Of a stretch of DNA of 64,000 bases, positions 1 to 12,766 are shown one piece after another. Origin of the DNA: Heliocybe sulcata (lineage: Eukaryota; Basidiomycota; Agaricomycetes; Gloeophyllales; Gloeophyllaceae); NCBI GenBank assembly GCA_004369045.1, contig ML213520.1, positions 186,001 to 250,000 on the forward strand, given 5' to 3'. A program made the position numbers and the translations under genes. Below the pieces are notes generated by a model that worked only from the letters and a program-made list of their open reading frames with translations, searched no databases and was not told the DNA's origin. Positions within the stretch are counted from its first letter, which is position 1. Each line of letters begins with the position of its first letter.

Positions 1-534
1 GCCTTGGTCTACGTCGAGCCGAACGCCATGCGCGAGCTGCACTGGCACACCGCAGATGGTGCGTCTCAGCCTTTCATCATAATATTAGAGACACTGTCCT
101 AAACGTTTTTATGTAGAATGGCTGTACATCGTCTCCGGCACGGGACGTGCAACAGCTTTTGCGGGCTCTGCTACCGCTCGTACGTTCGACTTCCAGGCTG
201 GCGACACCGGTGTCTTCCCCGTCTCATACGGTCACTATGTGGGTTGCCTCCTGTGCCACCTGTGATATACAGCTACTTATCTGTCGTCCTGTAGATCAAA
301 AACATGTCTCCCACGGAGCCGCTAATCTTCCTTGAACTTTTCAAGGCCCCTCAGTTTGCTGACTTCAGTGCCACGCAATGGTCAGTCCTTGCACCCATGC
401 ACTGGTCATCAGATACTAATTTCTGGCTTTGCAGGCTTGCGTTGATGCCTCAGCAAGTCGTCATCGACCTCCTGAACATATCAAGCGAAGTTATCGACAC
501 TTTCCCCAAGACCAAGCAGATCATCGTCGCGTAA
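1..534 (+). CDS. Oxalate decarboxylase, C-terminal cupin (5' end outside window)
   Basis: This is the last part of a bicupin oxalate decarboxylase, which converts oxalate to formate and CO2 and is usually secreted or wall-associated in wood-decay fungi. Three introns are visible: about 58-117, a second near 229-294, and 381-435. The spliced protein shows the metal-binding cupin motif (HWH at the start of the window, then Glu in EWLYIVSGTGR after the first intron). It also shows the second cupin motif (GDTGVFPVSYGHYIKN). The C-terminus (LALMPQQVVIDLLNIS, then a tail ending KQIIVA) fits the family. The start and the N-terminal cupin lie left of the window. Family assignment rests on the two motifs and the tail. 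A related bicupin of unknown substrate is the main alternative. Confidence 0.85.
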
Positions 535-1607
535 ACGCTCTGCGAGCTTGCGAACCACTCCTCTAGAATCTAGAGTAAATTATGCGCTTCGGGCCTCCGG
601 ATCCCGGCGCTTTGCACCTTCGCGGTATTCTTTCGCTTTATAACCGCTATCGCTACTGTTAGACAACTGCTGTCTTTTCTCTAGTATGTATTTATGGGTA
701 TACTGTATCTCTGAACATTTTAGAGGGTTTGTTGTACTACTGTAGTAAATGGCAGGTTACTTGCCCCTTGTGCAACACGACATACGTCCGGTTCTGCCCA
801 TTTGTGGTAATCCTATGCCACTGCATTCCGGTCTTGTGCCACACCAAATTAATTCGACTTCAACTTCCTCACTCTTCCCGCATGCTTTTGGTTTGGGATC
901 GTGACTCCCTGGACTCCCTGAATACCTGAGAGCACCTCCGGCCATGTTCTGAGACATCGTAAGGAAACCCCTCCATCGTAAGAATACACTTAATTGCTTA
1001 TACCCCGACGGCAAATTAACTTGGTGCCGTCCAGCTGGATCTGGAAATCTGAAACATATACGGGGCAAACGTGCGCAGCTTGTCGAGGTAAGTAACAGTT
1101 TGCAGGACCTCGTCTAATATGGAGCTGAATTTATCTACCTAATTCCTCACCTACGAACAAGATACGACATCCTTCCCAACTCGAGACTGGGAATTACACT
1201 CTCCTGTCGCAATGTTGGCCCACTATATCACCACCACTTAAGGAGCTGACCCTGTCGTCCCATGCATAACCAGATGCTCCATAAAGCAGGTGGGTATCTT
1301 GATTCTTGTCAGTCGCGAGTCGCAAACCGTAAGATGATTGAATGGCCTACATAGCCGACAAGACTTACTTCCTGGGGAAGAAGGCACGAACTATGGCCTC
1401 GGATCGACCGCGAGGGCATAACGATCAACTTTAGCGCCCAGCGATGATGTCGGTTCATTAGCCGAGACCCGTAAATAAATGGTCTTATCGAGATAATTTT
1501 GGCAGCAGCCCAGCATGCTCGCCGACTTCTTTTGCCTTCTCACATGATGTTCTTGGTCACTAGCTTATATCTCGCAGGAAGTCGCAACGGGCGCGGTGCT
1601 GGGACCC
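535..1607. other. Intergenic, no gene seen
   Basis: This stretch of about 1.07 kb separates the oxalate decarboxylase from the next plus-strand gene. The open frames in it are short, carry no recognisable motif and have no convincing splice partners. It should hold the 3' UTR of the decarboxylase and the promoter of the hydrolase-like gene. No repeat was recognised. Confidence 0.6.
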
Positions 1608-3532
1608 ATGGCTCGTCTGCATGCCCTACTCCTTGGTTCGTGCGCCTTGGCCGGCGCGCTGGCGCAGACATGGTGTGTTTCGTAGCTCTCGGGTGTCCTT
1701 GCGCTTTTGAGACGTCTTTCCTAGGTGTGGAAAGGATTACACAGTCGGGTCGCCTATCGTCCCGCCAGGCGGTGAATTCACTCTGCCTGCGACCTCGGCC
1801 GAGCCGTTGCTTGCTTTCCGTTGCGCACCAGCGATCAAACCATACCTGGAGGAGGATGCTTTCACGCCTGCCGCCATCATCGTGGACACTCCCATTACCT
1901 ACCAACAGATCAGCGGAGCCGCTCCGATCACCTTCTCGTCGGACGGCCCGCTCGGAGAGCTGGTAGTGACCGTTACGGCCAATGGGAAGTTCCTCACTAC
2001 GGGTGTCGTACCGCTGAACACGAGCAAGGCGGAGTTGCCCTTCTCGCTTGAGGGGTTGCAGACGCAGACGTCGGCGTACAATGTCTCTTGCAGTGCTACG
2101 TACTCTCCTTCTCTTGGGAAAACTCAGACTTTTCAAGCTACGACTGCCCTGTCGTATTTGCCCAGCCCTGAATCAGGCTCTGTTACGAAGATGGACCTAC
2201 GTTCGGGTAGTTTGCTCGCTAGACCTGCGAACAACCCTTCCGGACCCTATGGCTCTGTATTCGCGCTTGGGTTCTACACGAACTGGGGAGGCTACCTGGA
2301 GACCAACTATAATTTGTCGATCTTGGATGATATCGCGTCTAGAGGGTGAGTGGTACAGCATCCCCGAGTACGGCGCAGACCAGATCTTCTTGCTGCAGTT
2401 ACACTATTGTGAGTCTGATTTGTTTTCCTGGGTTATCTCTACTAATAGGTATCAGGTCCACCCCGTGCCTCCGTATGACAACTTGACCCAGCTGAGCCTC
2501 GTCATTGACCGTATGGCCGAGTTGGGTTTGTATCTCATGTACGACATGCGATGGTATGTATGAGTATCCTTCTCATCTCTTACCCTTCTAAATGTAGCAA
2601 ACGGCTCTCAGGGATTACCAGAATTTCAGCGCGGTAACCGAGCAAGTCAACATGTTCAAGAACCGCACCAACCTTCTTCTCTGGTACACAGGCGACGAGC
2701 CCGATGGTTCCGGCGACCCTCTGAACGCAACGTCCATCGCGTACGACCTGATCTACTCGCTCGACGGCTACCACCCCGTCTCCCTTGTGCTGAATTGCCA
2801 GGACTATTACTTCCCAGAGTACTCCTCCGGCGCGGATATTCTCATGCAGGATACATACCCGATCGGCATCAATGCGACGTGGTCGGTGGAATATAATACG
2901 GAGTGTACACCGGATTATGGGTGCTGTGGGTGCGATAACTGTGTGGGTGACTTCGAAGATATTTCGAACAGGATGGATGAGTTTAGGGAGAGGTTTGAGG
3001 TGCTTGGGTGGGATAGGACCAAGGCTTTGTGGACTGTTCCTCAGGCTTTCGGGGATTCCCAGTGCGTTACATTGCAATTGTCGACGTTCCTTCCCAGACA
3101 CTTAGATTTTGATCCAGGTTCTGGAATGAGGTACCCAGCGGAAAGGAGTGGATCGTCCAAAGCATCCTTGGCGTTAACCACGGAGGCTTGGGCATAGTGC
3201 CCTGGAACGCCCCCACCACCGACGACATCACCAACTCCGCAACAGTCCTCGGGAAAGCCTTGCCCACCCTCAAATCATTCATACTCTCCCCCTCAGCCAT
3301 CTCCAAGCAGTACACAGCAAACCGCGTCGATGTTGGGTTGTGGACTGTCGGCACGCAGACGCTCGTGCTGGTGACGAATCTCAATTACTTCAACACCACG
3401 CTTGATCTGGCTACGTTGTTGCCCGGGGCGCTTGGGCAAGTTACGCAGGTGTATGATAGCGGAGCGTCGTATGCGGACGGGCAGATCCAGCTGGAGTCTG
3501 TAGGGACCGGCGGGTTTGTGGTAGGATTGTAG
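1608..3532 (+). CDS. Secreted glycoside-hydrolase-like TIM-barrel protein
   Basis: The model has six exons: 1608-1672, 1725-2345, 2399-2408, 2456-2553, 2612-3061 and 3118-3532, giving 552 aa. The start (MARLHALLLGSC...ALAQ) is a clear signal peptide, so the product is secreted. A beta-rich N-terminal half precedes a barrel-like C-terminal half with LGFYTNWGGY, HPVPPYDN, LYLMYDMRW, LLLWYTGDEPDG, LVLNCQDYYF and a Cys cluster (CGCDNC). The DEP in LLWYTGDEPDG sits where an acid catalyst would in barrel hydrolases; that is inference. The architecture matches fungal proteins annotated only as glycoside hydrolase superfamily, so the substrate is unknown. The third exon is a 10-nt microexon. The alternative is one 103-nt intron (2346-2448), which also keeps frame but is about twice the usual length here. 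Confidence 0.75.
2399..2408 (+). other. 10-nt microexon of the hydrolase-like gene
   Basis: Ten bases, TTACACTATT, lie between an acceptor (CTGCAG) and a donor (GTGAGT). Spliced in, they turn GG|GTC... into RGYTIVHPVPPY, which fits the family's RGFT(I/V)VHP-type pattern as I recall it. The flanking introns become 53 and 47 nt, both normal for this region. Without it, the junction is RGYQVHP through the acceptor at 2448. Confidence 0.6.
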
Positions 3533-4113
3533 TCGGTTTACCGTGATAACTGGGGATGTCGACATAAATGTCCATTCCCACTTCGTGATACATCTTGCAG
3601 CTTCTAGTGCATTGCATATAAGTACGTTTCGTGGTGAATATCCAGGAGCTAGACTTTTATGTAGTACAATGGCTGCACTGATCGACCCATTCGGACACAA
3701 TCCTGATTATCGCAACCCGTCCCGGCGCCATAGGACCGTAAGGCCGTAATTAAATCAAAGGCCGATAACACAAAATAACAATATTTAAGCTGCGTGGGAT
3801 ATCCCGGCGCCGGCGAGACTTAATGCCTTAGCGCCTCCAGCCTTGACCACTTTCGATTATCGACATAGGCTCCGTTCAAGGTCGCAGAGGCAGATTATAT
3901 CCGGAAACGTGAGTTCTACTTGTATTATTTACGTCGCAAGACTCATGCTAGGCATTGTGCACTGTTTCTGGCCTTGTCGCACGATTACTCACCAGCCGGA
4001 TACTCCTGATCCCGTTTGGCCTCCATCGCGCGCTTTCAGCAAGCTCTACGACTCCCTTGGTCGATCTTAGGACACTCTTATCCGAGCGCTAGCGCCCGGC
4101 TGGTATCGTCATT
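3533..4113. other. Intergenic, no gene seen
   Basis: About 580 bases lie between two plus-strand genes. The open frames are short with no recognised motif. The last part should be the promoter of the NST1-like gene. No repeat was seen. Confidence 0.55.
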
Positions 4114-7100
4114 ATGGCTGCGACGAAGCAGAAAGTCAAACAACCCGCGATGCCTGGTCGGACGTTTCCCTCCTCGAATACACCGCCCTCCGCGCCCACG
4201 CCTAACAGCCCGTCGCAGGCAGTGAACGGCAAGAAGAAGAAAAAGAAGAAGGGGAAAGGGAGGAATGGCGAGGCGGACGTTGTGGCATCGCACGAAGACT
4301 ATGACTACGATGAGTCTCCATTGCCCGAGCTGGAGCCTGCGATGGGCTCGCCACGGACGGGATTATCGCCGGAACTCGAGTCAGTGCATCTGTCGACTAC
4401 GGCGTCCCTCTCCGCGTCTGCTGCTGCTGCAAGACTTAATCCGGCTGACTTCGCCCAGGCTGAGCTTGTAGCAACGGCGAACGAGCTGTATCGGAGGATG
4501 GATGCGGATCCACATGGGGGTATTCCTGAAGATGATGAGTACTGGGATTCCTTGCCGGCCCACATACGGAATTTTGTACGCTGTCCACATTCTTCTTTTG
4601 TGGCGTCTTGTAACGCGAAGGTGTAGGCTCAAGCATTGTACGCGATCGCACAGCAGATGGTCCAGTCAGGCGTCAAGAACGGTCCAACGAAAGGCTCGGC
4701 AGGGTACCCTCCTGGTGCTTACCCCGCGTCCTTTGACCCATCGATATTCTCCGATCCGGCGCTGAATTCGGTAATGGAGCAGGTGGCTGCAAGCGCTGTC
4801 CATTCTGCCGCGGATCAGCAGGCGCAGGCGCAGGCGAATGTCGTGCTGTTTGATGACTTTGGCGTTGACGAACAAGGATACGATCAGGAAGAGTACTTCA
4901 GCGAAGACGAAGTCGACGAAAACATGGACGACATGGAGGGCTTTGACCCGCGAGTAACGACACAACGGTCTCAATTCACGCTCAGCTACGAAGGGGCACA
5001 CTCAAGGCCGAACGGGGCCTACCACCGCGAAGTGCAGACAAACGGCTACGACGAATCGACAAAACGCAAGAAAAACAAAAAGAAAAAGAAGAAAAGTAAT
5101 GGAATCTCGACGCCACCTCCCGTTATGGAACCGGTTCCGGCAGTTCCGGCGCCGAATCTGGTGCCGAGGGGACCGCCACCGGCAGGGAGCCCGACAATGG
5201 CAGTGACAAATCCTCCGGCGCCTGTTTCTGCCAGTAACCCCATGCCCGCCGCGCGCACGACTGCTGGCCACCCGCCGCCGAGCTCGAGAGCGGCTGGAAA
5301 ACAGCCAATGTCCTACTCATCGTCGGCTCCGACGACGCCGAACCCGCCGCCGCAAAGTCGGACGGCGCGTGCCGCGTCAAAAGCTCCTGTCTCTGCTCAC
5401 GCGTATCCCCATAACCATCCCCATCACCACCCATCGCCGCCGTCCTCCAATGCTTCCGCGCCACAGAAACCACGTCCGCCCGCTGCTGGACAGTCCACGC
5501 CGTCTGCGAAAAGCAAGGAGGCGAACAAGATATGGAGCACGAACTCGGCGGAGGAGAGGGAGCGCATTAAGGAGTTTTGGCTAGGGCTGGGAGAGGACGA
5601 GCGGCGCAATCTCGTTAAAGTCGAGAAAGAGGCCGTGCTCAAGAAGATGAAGGAGCAGCAAAAGCACTCGTGTAGTTGTGCGGTGTGTGGGCGGAAGCGG
5701 TCTGTTCATCTCTTGCTTGGCCTGCAAATTTTTCGCTGACACCGATGGCTCGTTTTCCATGCTCTATCGACTCTTTGGATCTTATTCCTCGTTTGCATGC
5801 ACCATCACCTTGTTCGGCTATAGGAATGCCATAGAGGAAGAGCTCGAGGTACTGTACGATGCATACTACGATGAGCTAGAACAGTACGCGAATTACCAGC
5901 AGCGATACGTCTCCTCCGGCGGCACAATACCTCCTCCCCCTGGGCCGGGCCCTTTTCCAGGCAGTGTCGAACTCGATAAGAACGGCGCTGTTATCGGCGG
6001 TCCGAAATTACCGCAGCGGATCAAGAACTCTGTGCCAAACGGCCGGAAAGCCGTCAAGCCACCAGAGAGCGAGTTCGACGAGGATGACGGAGAGGAGGAG
6101 GAGTATGAAGAGGAAGAGGAATATGAGGAAGAGGAAGAAGACGATGAGGAGGACGAGGAGCAAGAGGAGGGAGATGGTGAGGAAGAGGAGGATGGGAAGG
6201 TGACACGAGGTCGGACGAATGCTGCTGGGCGCGGAAGACGGCCGAATGGGACCAAGACGGAACGGGATGGGCTCTTCACCTTTGGAGACCTTACCGTCAC
6301 AGGCATGTGGCGCAGACCTTTATGTATCTCTTGGGCTTAACTCATCCACAGGACCAGGTAACATCCTGACTGTTGCTGATGATCTCTTGAAGAACGACGG
6401 GCAAAAGTTCTTGGAGATGATGGAGCAGCTGGCTGAGCGGCGCATGCAGCGGGAAGAGGAGGCAGCTGGCGACGTGGAGGATGATAGCGAGGAGGAGGAC
6501 GATGATGATGATGGTGAGGATGATGACGAGGAGGACGAAGAGGACGATGATGACGAAGAGGAGGAGGAGGAAGTTATGACGGACGAGCAGAAGATGGAGG
6601 AGGGCAAGCGGATGTTCTCCATTTTCGCAGCGCGAATGTTCGAACAGCGAGTCCTCCAGGCGTATCGCGAGAAGGTCGCGCAGGAGCGACAGTTGCAGTT
6701 ACTTCGTGAGCTGGAGGAGGAGGAGAAGGCGCTCAAGGAGAAGGACGTCAAGAAGCAGAGCCAGAGCCAGAAGAAGAAGGCTAAGAAACAGTGCGTAATA
6801 TCTCGATCTACGTCATTGATGATCTAACACAGATGCTGTATAAGGGCTCAGAAGCAGGCAAAGGAGGAGGAGAAGGCCGCGAAGGCCGCTGAGAAGGCTG
6901 CGGAGGAGGCCACTCAGAAAGTACGGCAAGCTGCACTAGAAGAGGAGCAACGCAAGAAGCGGGACGAGGAACGTGCTCGGCGTGAGGCTGCCCGCAAGGC
7001 CGCAGAGGAGGAGAGAGCGCGGAAGGAGGAGGAACGACGTAAACGACTAGCGGAAGAAAAGGAGCGGGAAGCCGAGCGCGAACGCAAGCGCAAGGAGAAG

Positions 7101-8330
7101 GAGGACAAGCTGAAGGCTGAGCGCCGAGAGAAAGAGGAGAAGGAGCGCAAGCTTAAGCAGGAGCGCGAGGCAAAGCTGGCTGCTGATAAGGCGGCTGCTG
7201 AGGCAGCTAAGCGCGAGCGAGAAGAGAAGGAGCGCAAGGACCGGGAAGAGAGACTTGCGAAGGAGAAGGAGGAGAAAGAGAAGGCAGAGAAGGAGGCCAA
7301 GGAGCGTGCCGCACTGCAACAGCAGCAGCAACAGCAGCAGCAGCGTGCCGCAGCCAAGGCAGCCAACTCTCGCCCGCCTCCCTCGCCTCGCACTAATGGG
7401 CCCGTTGCGGGCTCGTCTCAGCCGCGGTCGCCTCCCAACAACGTCGCTCCGAAGAAGATCCTCAATAAGCCTGCGCAAGCTCCGGCCCCTCTTGTCCAGC
7501 CTCCTCGGCAGCAGCCTCAGCCTCACCAGCCGAGGCCAATCGTCGTTACCGCTTCTCAGCCTGTGACACCGATTACTGCCCACACACCGCATATCCCTCC
7601 CTCCACACCTATCTACTCTCCGGGTGGTGGTGTTATCCCTCCGCAAGCTATGTCTCCCCGAACGCCTTTTACGCCCTCGACGTCGTTTGGTGGCTTTGTA
7701 CCAGGGCCGATGCCGCCAGGACCGCCTCCGAACTTAGGCCCTTCTGCTCTGCCTCGGACATTCGGCAATGGACCTGCTTTCGATGCTCCCGTCTTCGGTC
7801 GCGGTGTGCCGCCGCCACCCATTGCTCCTCCCAGCAAGTCTGTTGGTAATCCTCTGGCGTCTCCTCCGCCTACCTTGGCGCCCGGCCCTAGTCGGCAACC
7901 TTCCAACGCGGATCCAGGACCGATAACGCGGCCTGTTGTTGCTCCGATTGCTAGACCTGCTGCATCTGGCGACGCTTCGGGTTCGGCGGGCTCGGGCTCT
8001 CCAGTATGCCGGTCACCTAGTCCTAAGGGCACTCTAGGTTCATCTGCTTTGGCCGCGGATGACGATGAGGTCGTGACTGCTCCGCCTAGGCGAGTGGTCA
8101 ATGCGCCTGTCGGCCAAGTCTGGGGCGCTACTAGTCCTCAGGATGCTGCTAGACCGCCGTGGGGTTCTCCTCCCGGTTTCGGATCCCCTCGTGCTCCCGG
8201 AGCAGCAGCTAATATGCTGTGGGCAGGGGTAAACCCTGCTCCTCCAGAGTGGCATCCGTCGGCAACAAACTTTTTTGCTAGTCCTTTCCTTCATCACGCA
8301 CCTTCATCGGCCCCACATAATGGCAGCTAG
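4114..8330 (+). CDS. NST1: NST1-like stress response protein
   Basis: Exons are 4114-4575, 4627-5699, 5824-6302, 6352-6790 and about 6833-8330, for about 1316 aa. Nst1 proteins are cytoplasmic, highly charged factors linked to salt tolerance in yeast. The order here is a Lys-rich N-terminus ([13 protein letters not shown]), the conserved block around [20 protein letters not shown], acidic tracts of Glu/Asp (about 6080-6200 and 6470-6590), then [14 protein letters not shown] very long Lys/Arg/Glu/Ala coiled coil (about 6850-7310), a poly-Gln run (7318-7342) and a Pro-rich tail follow. The intron at 6303-6351 needs a GC donor. The last acceptor could be 6832 or 6844, and both keep frame. An AATAAA lies at 8422-8427, 92 nt after the stop. 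The minus-strand Ser- and Leu-rich frames here are shadows. Confidence 0.85.
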
Positions 8331-8468
8331 CGTCTATCATTTGCATTTTCTGCATTCGCATTTTTTTTTATCGTTCGACCCTCCTGCAATACCTGCTTTG
8401 CTGCGCATGCCACTGACATGAAATAAAGGATACTCATAAAGATTCCGTAAGATATGATGAGTCCGGAG

Positions 8469-11400
8469 CTACAATAATTTACTGGACGCTGCTGGTGCAA
8501 CGCGGCTCTTGACGAACTTGATAATGTACAACGGGAGTGCGCTGATCGCCACTATAACTGCAACCTTCCATACGAATCGTACCGAAACCACGAAAGACAA
8601 ATCTGTGAAGAAAGGTCAAATGAGAGAATTGACGTGTTATAATATGCCAGACTGACCAAAATATTCCGGCAAAAAGACTATACTGACGGCGTATAATAGC
8701 AGTGTGACGATTTCGGATATAATCATGTAAAGATGCCTAAATAAAGGTGTACAACAGTCAATCGGAACAACAGTCAATCTGAGAATGGAGAACACGAACC
8801 ATGTTGTAATCTTGAGGGCAACCATTATGAGCTCGTTCAAAATAAGAGCGGTGAATGAGATTGCGACTATATTCAAGAATTCGTTCTCGAACAGGACAAG
8901 AGACATGATCATGATGGCGCCGCCTACGTGGGGAGAAGTAAATCGATAGGACGTTCACGCGGTACCACAAAATACGAACCTTGGTAGAGACTGATCATAA
9001 GCCACATAAAGAAGGTTTTATAGGATAGTACCCGTCCCTTGGGGTAGCATCAGAGTTGTGTATTTGGACTTGGAGCACAAGTCTTACCTTCGTCAGATCC
9101 TTGTAGAGCTCGGGGTACAGCAATGCCAAATCTTCGTTGACATCACGGTCGAGGACGAGAGAGAATACGGGTGCCATTGTGTAGACAGTCGCATAGCCAA
9201 CCATAAGCCACCCTTGATACAAGGCGATAGGGGCGTAGTAGAAGATGGCTGAGAACACGGCCTGCATGATAGAGATAATGAGACCGCGATGAATGACGAA
9301 TTGCGCCAGTTTGGCTGAGCGGCGATAGGAGTTGCGTCCATGCCACATCAGAAGCTTGGTGAGATGGCTGAATTGAGTAACAGAGAAGTCGGCAGCTAAT
9401 GAGGCCTGCTTTCCCTCTTTGCCGACTATCCCAACGCCTGCAGATAGAACTTAACATGTCGTCGACGTGGCAACGTTGAAACGACTCACCGACGTCAGCA
9501 GCCTGGATCATACTAACATCATTACCACCGTCCCCTATACAGCAAACTCTCTTCTTCGTGAACTGCCTTATCAAGCGTGCGACATCTGCCTTCTGCGTCG
9601 GGGAGCATCGACAGGCGACGACAGCCGAAAGCTTCGTTGCAATTTCGATAAACTCATTCTTGAACAATGTCAGGCATAACTAACAGAAACGTCAACGACA
9701 TTTGGTAATATCTCAAGAACTTGCTTACCTGCAAAGATTCACCGTCGATGATCAGACAGCAGTCCAACTTGGATTGCAGGAATTCCAACTGGTCCCGAAT
9801 TTCGTTAGACGTTTTGACTGTCGATTACTCAGGTCAGACGTCGTGTAACTTGAGATAGGAAAACACGGACGCTTGGCAACCTGATGAATATATTGATTCC
9901 TCGCGACAAGCTTCGTCGATATTGCGATACAAGTGGCGGTCTCGATCTTATCACCAGTGAGCATCCAGATCTTGATACCGGCATTCCTCAGTAGCTCCAG
10001 CGTGGATTTGACTTCGTCCTGTAATTTATCTTCGACGCCGGTCAGTCCTAGCAGCTCTAAGTCGTGCTCGAGAGTTTCAGCGACGACGGTAGCCATCGCT
10101 TCGTTGCGGCCTTCCAGTTTAATGCTAGCCTCGTGATGACGCTCCTTAAAATCAGCGTATGACTGCTCGCTCAAGCGCTTTCGCGCCATTACGAGGGTCC
10201 GTAGGCCTTCCCGAGCCATGTTACCGCATTCCTCCTCAAGCCAGTCGTTGCGCTGCACGATCTTCGCCATCACAACATCAGCACCCTTCTGGAGAAACGT
10301 GATTTCGCCAGACTGGGCGTCTCGAACGACGATGCCCATACGCTTGGATTCGGACGTGAATGGGAAGATATCCAGAACTTCGAAGTTGATCCGGGCTCCT
10401 GTAGGGGTCCGCAATTCAATCCGAGTTCGGTCCCGAAAAACAAGCGTAAGCCCAACAGATTCGGTCCACTGGACAATGGCAACTTCGTCAGGAGATGAGG
10501 CTTGATAAGTGACGGTCCCATCGTCGTTCGTAACTGGAGTAACCTACGAAACCGAGATGCAGTCAAAGGTGGTATGAACATAACTTGCGAAGTAAACGCA
10601 CGTTATGGCACAGAGCAAGGCTCAGAACGACGTCTTTCACGCGTGAAGACATGTCCCTGCAACCTCTGGTAGCCAATTGCACTCCCGTCATCATAGAACC
10701 TTGTCTCTTATGGGCTAGGATAGTTGCATTAGTCGCAGAGGCTTATCAAAGTGGGGACTACTCACCTTGATCGGGTGACGCACCAAGAGCCACCGACAGC
10801 TGATGCGCGACCTCGTCCATCGAGTCCGCGCCATACGACATGGTCCCCATGTGCAGTTTCTTCATCTCCATCTCTTCACAACGTGATTAGATTAAGGATG
10901 GCATAGAATGTCAATCGGACGTACCGTTCTGTGTCAGAGTTCCTGTCTTGTCGCTGAGGAGGTATTCAATGCGCCCGAGCTCCTCTGGAAGCGTGCTCGT
11001 TCGGACGATGGTGTTGGGGATCTCACTGTCGTGTTCGATCTGGTGAGCGTAAACGGTCTTCCCCATGTCAAGGTTTACACGAAGACTGCAACAGCAAGTG
11101 GTCAATGGCAGCCTGGCGATTCTCCACAAGAAGCAAGTACCTAATAGGTATGATTGACGAGAACAGAATCAAGAACCTGAACACGTAGATATACCATAAT
11201 CCCCGGAAGCCGTTGAGAGCTACCAAAGCCAACGACAGGGCAAAGGTTACAGCACAGAGGATCTACAATTTTATGACATTATATATCTCCCTGTTCCACA
11301 CAGACGATCGGAACAAGACTCACTTACTTTCGCAAGTCTGTTGATCTCAAGATCAAGCAAGCCCACTTTCGTTTGCGGATGACTGGTGTTCATTACAGCA

Positions 11401-12766
11401 CGGGTCTCTGGCCCTGTGTACACTACCAGACCTACAGCGGAGCCTGCAGCCAGGACCGTATTTGCCCAGAGCATATTTTCCGCTGTCAGTGGTTCCACGG
11501 TCGGCACGGGCATCATAGGGACGTCGCCACTGTCCGCAGAAATGGGCGGAGAGTTGATAGTAAATGTGCCAATAAAAGTATGGATGTCCTTGATGGGTGC
11601 GTCGGCTAAAGGACTGTCATATGCACAGCGCGGTACGAATGTGCATGCCTAACTCACCATATATCTCGGCGTCTACAGTTAATAAATCCTTGTCAGAACC
11701 CAACTTTTGACAGGCAGGAACCGCAACCCGCAACTTCCAGTCCGTCTCGCCGTCCAGCTGGTCCGTCCTGATAAAGCACGTTCCCGAGCTGTCTGATGTC
11801 CGTAACAGCACCAAGTCCGACGGCACGCGTTGATTCTTCTCCAGAACGACCAGGTCGCCGACACGCAGCGTAGAAGAGGGCACCGAGCGAGTATGCGGGC
11901 CGTTGTCTATGGGCTCCGTAGCGTCTAGAGTGAGGTACCGAGCTGAGTTGGCTTCGCGGTCGCGCAGGTAGCGCTGGTAGTCGTCGTACGCCTCCTTGCC
12001 CATTGTCACACAGAGGACGAAGGCCAACGGTGCGACATAGGTCGCGATGAAACCTGCGAATACGAAGTCAGTAATGCGTTTTGAAGTACATGTGAGTCTC
12101 GCGACCACTGACCGATCTTCAGTGCTGGAATGAATTGGGAGAGGGCTACTAGGAGGAAGTAGAGGTTGAAGAAGAACTTAAACTGCTCGTAGAATACGAT
12201 CGGTAGGAACGTGAAGGCGTTGTACTTCTGGTTGCGGACAATGTTGGAGGGATAGCGGTTCTGGAGTTTCTCTGACTCAGGATTCGTATCCATTCTATTC
12301 ATCCCCGATTGGGTTGTATACGCACCTGGCGGCCGTAGGGGTACAGTACGAGACTTGTCCTTGGAACTGGACTTGCGGAGAATCGACGTTCGCTGCTCCC
12401 GTATGACAATGAATTATGGCACAGACACACTGGCGAAGGACATGCCTGTGAAGACTGAGAGCGTGTCGAGCGTACATCCGCCTCCTCACTCCTCCTTTCT
12501 CGCTCATCCTCGCCAAGTAACGTCTCCTCTTCCTCCGGCTCGTCCACATACCTGCCCTTGCCTTTACTCTTACTTCCACCATTTCTCGAAGACGCTGTCC
12601 TGGATGCCCATGTATTCGACTGCATCTTGCCGTTTACAGAGGTATTGGTATCCTGCCTATGGGTGGTATCCGCGTGTCCGTTCGCCTCGTCCGGGTCGTT
12701 GATGCGTGAGTAGCCAGCTTTGGAGTGTTTGTTGCGTCCGAGGGTGCGCAGAGGGATCTCGGACAT
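8469..12766 (-). CDS. NEO1: P4-type ATPase, Neo1/ATP9 family (phospholipid flippase)
   Basis: This is a multi-exon minus-strand gene for a P4 ATPase, which flips phospholipids to the cytosolic leaflet of Golgi/endosome membranes. The start is at 12766 ([11 protein letters not shown]). The charged N-tail is followed by [20 protein letters not shown] and [20 protein letters not shown], a signature of the Neo1/ATP9 class rather than Drs2/Dnf. Family motifs occur in order: [10 protein letters not shown] (actuator), DKTGTLTQN (phosphorylated Asp, about 10940), [19 protein letters not shown], and [16 protein letters not shown] (hinge). The C-terminal membrane helices end ...VKSRVAP. Nothing appears broken. 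One N-terminal intron (12396-12445) is best read as GC-AG. It shares a 325-bp divergent promoter region with ASF1, and its 3' end faces NST1 139 bp away. Confidence 0.92.

Noticed and set aside
5893-7646. Minus-strand Ser-rich and Leu-rich frames
   Set aside because: They are antisense to the Glu/Asp and Lys/Arg/Glu tracts of the NST1-like protein; composition alone explains them.
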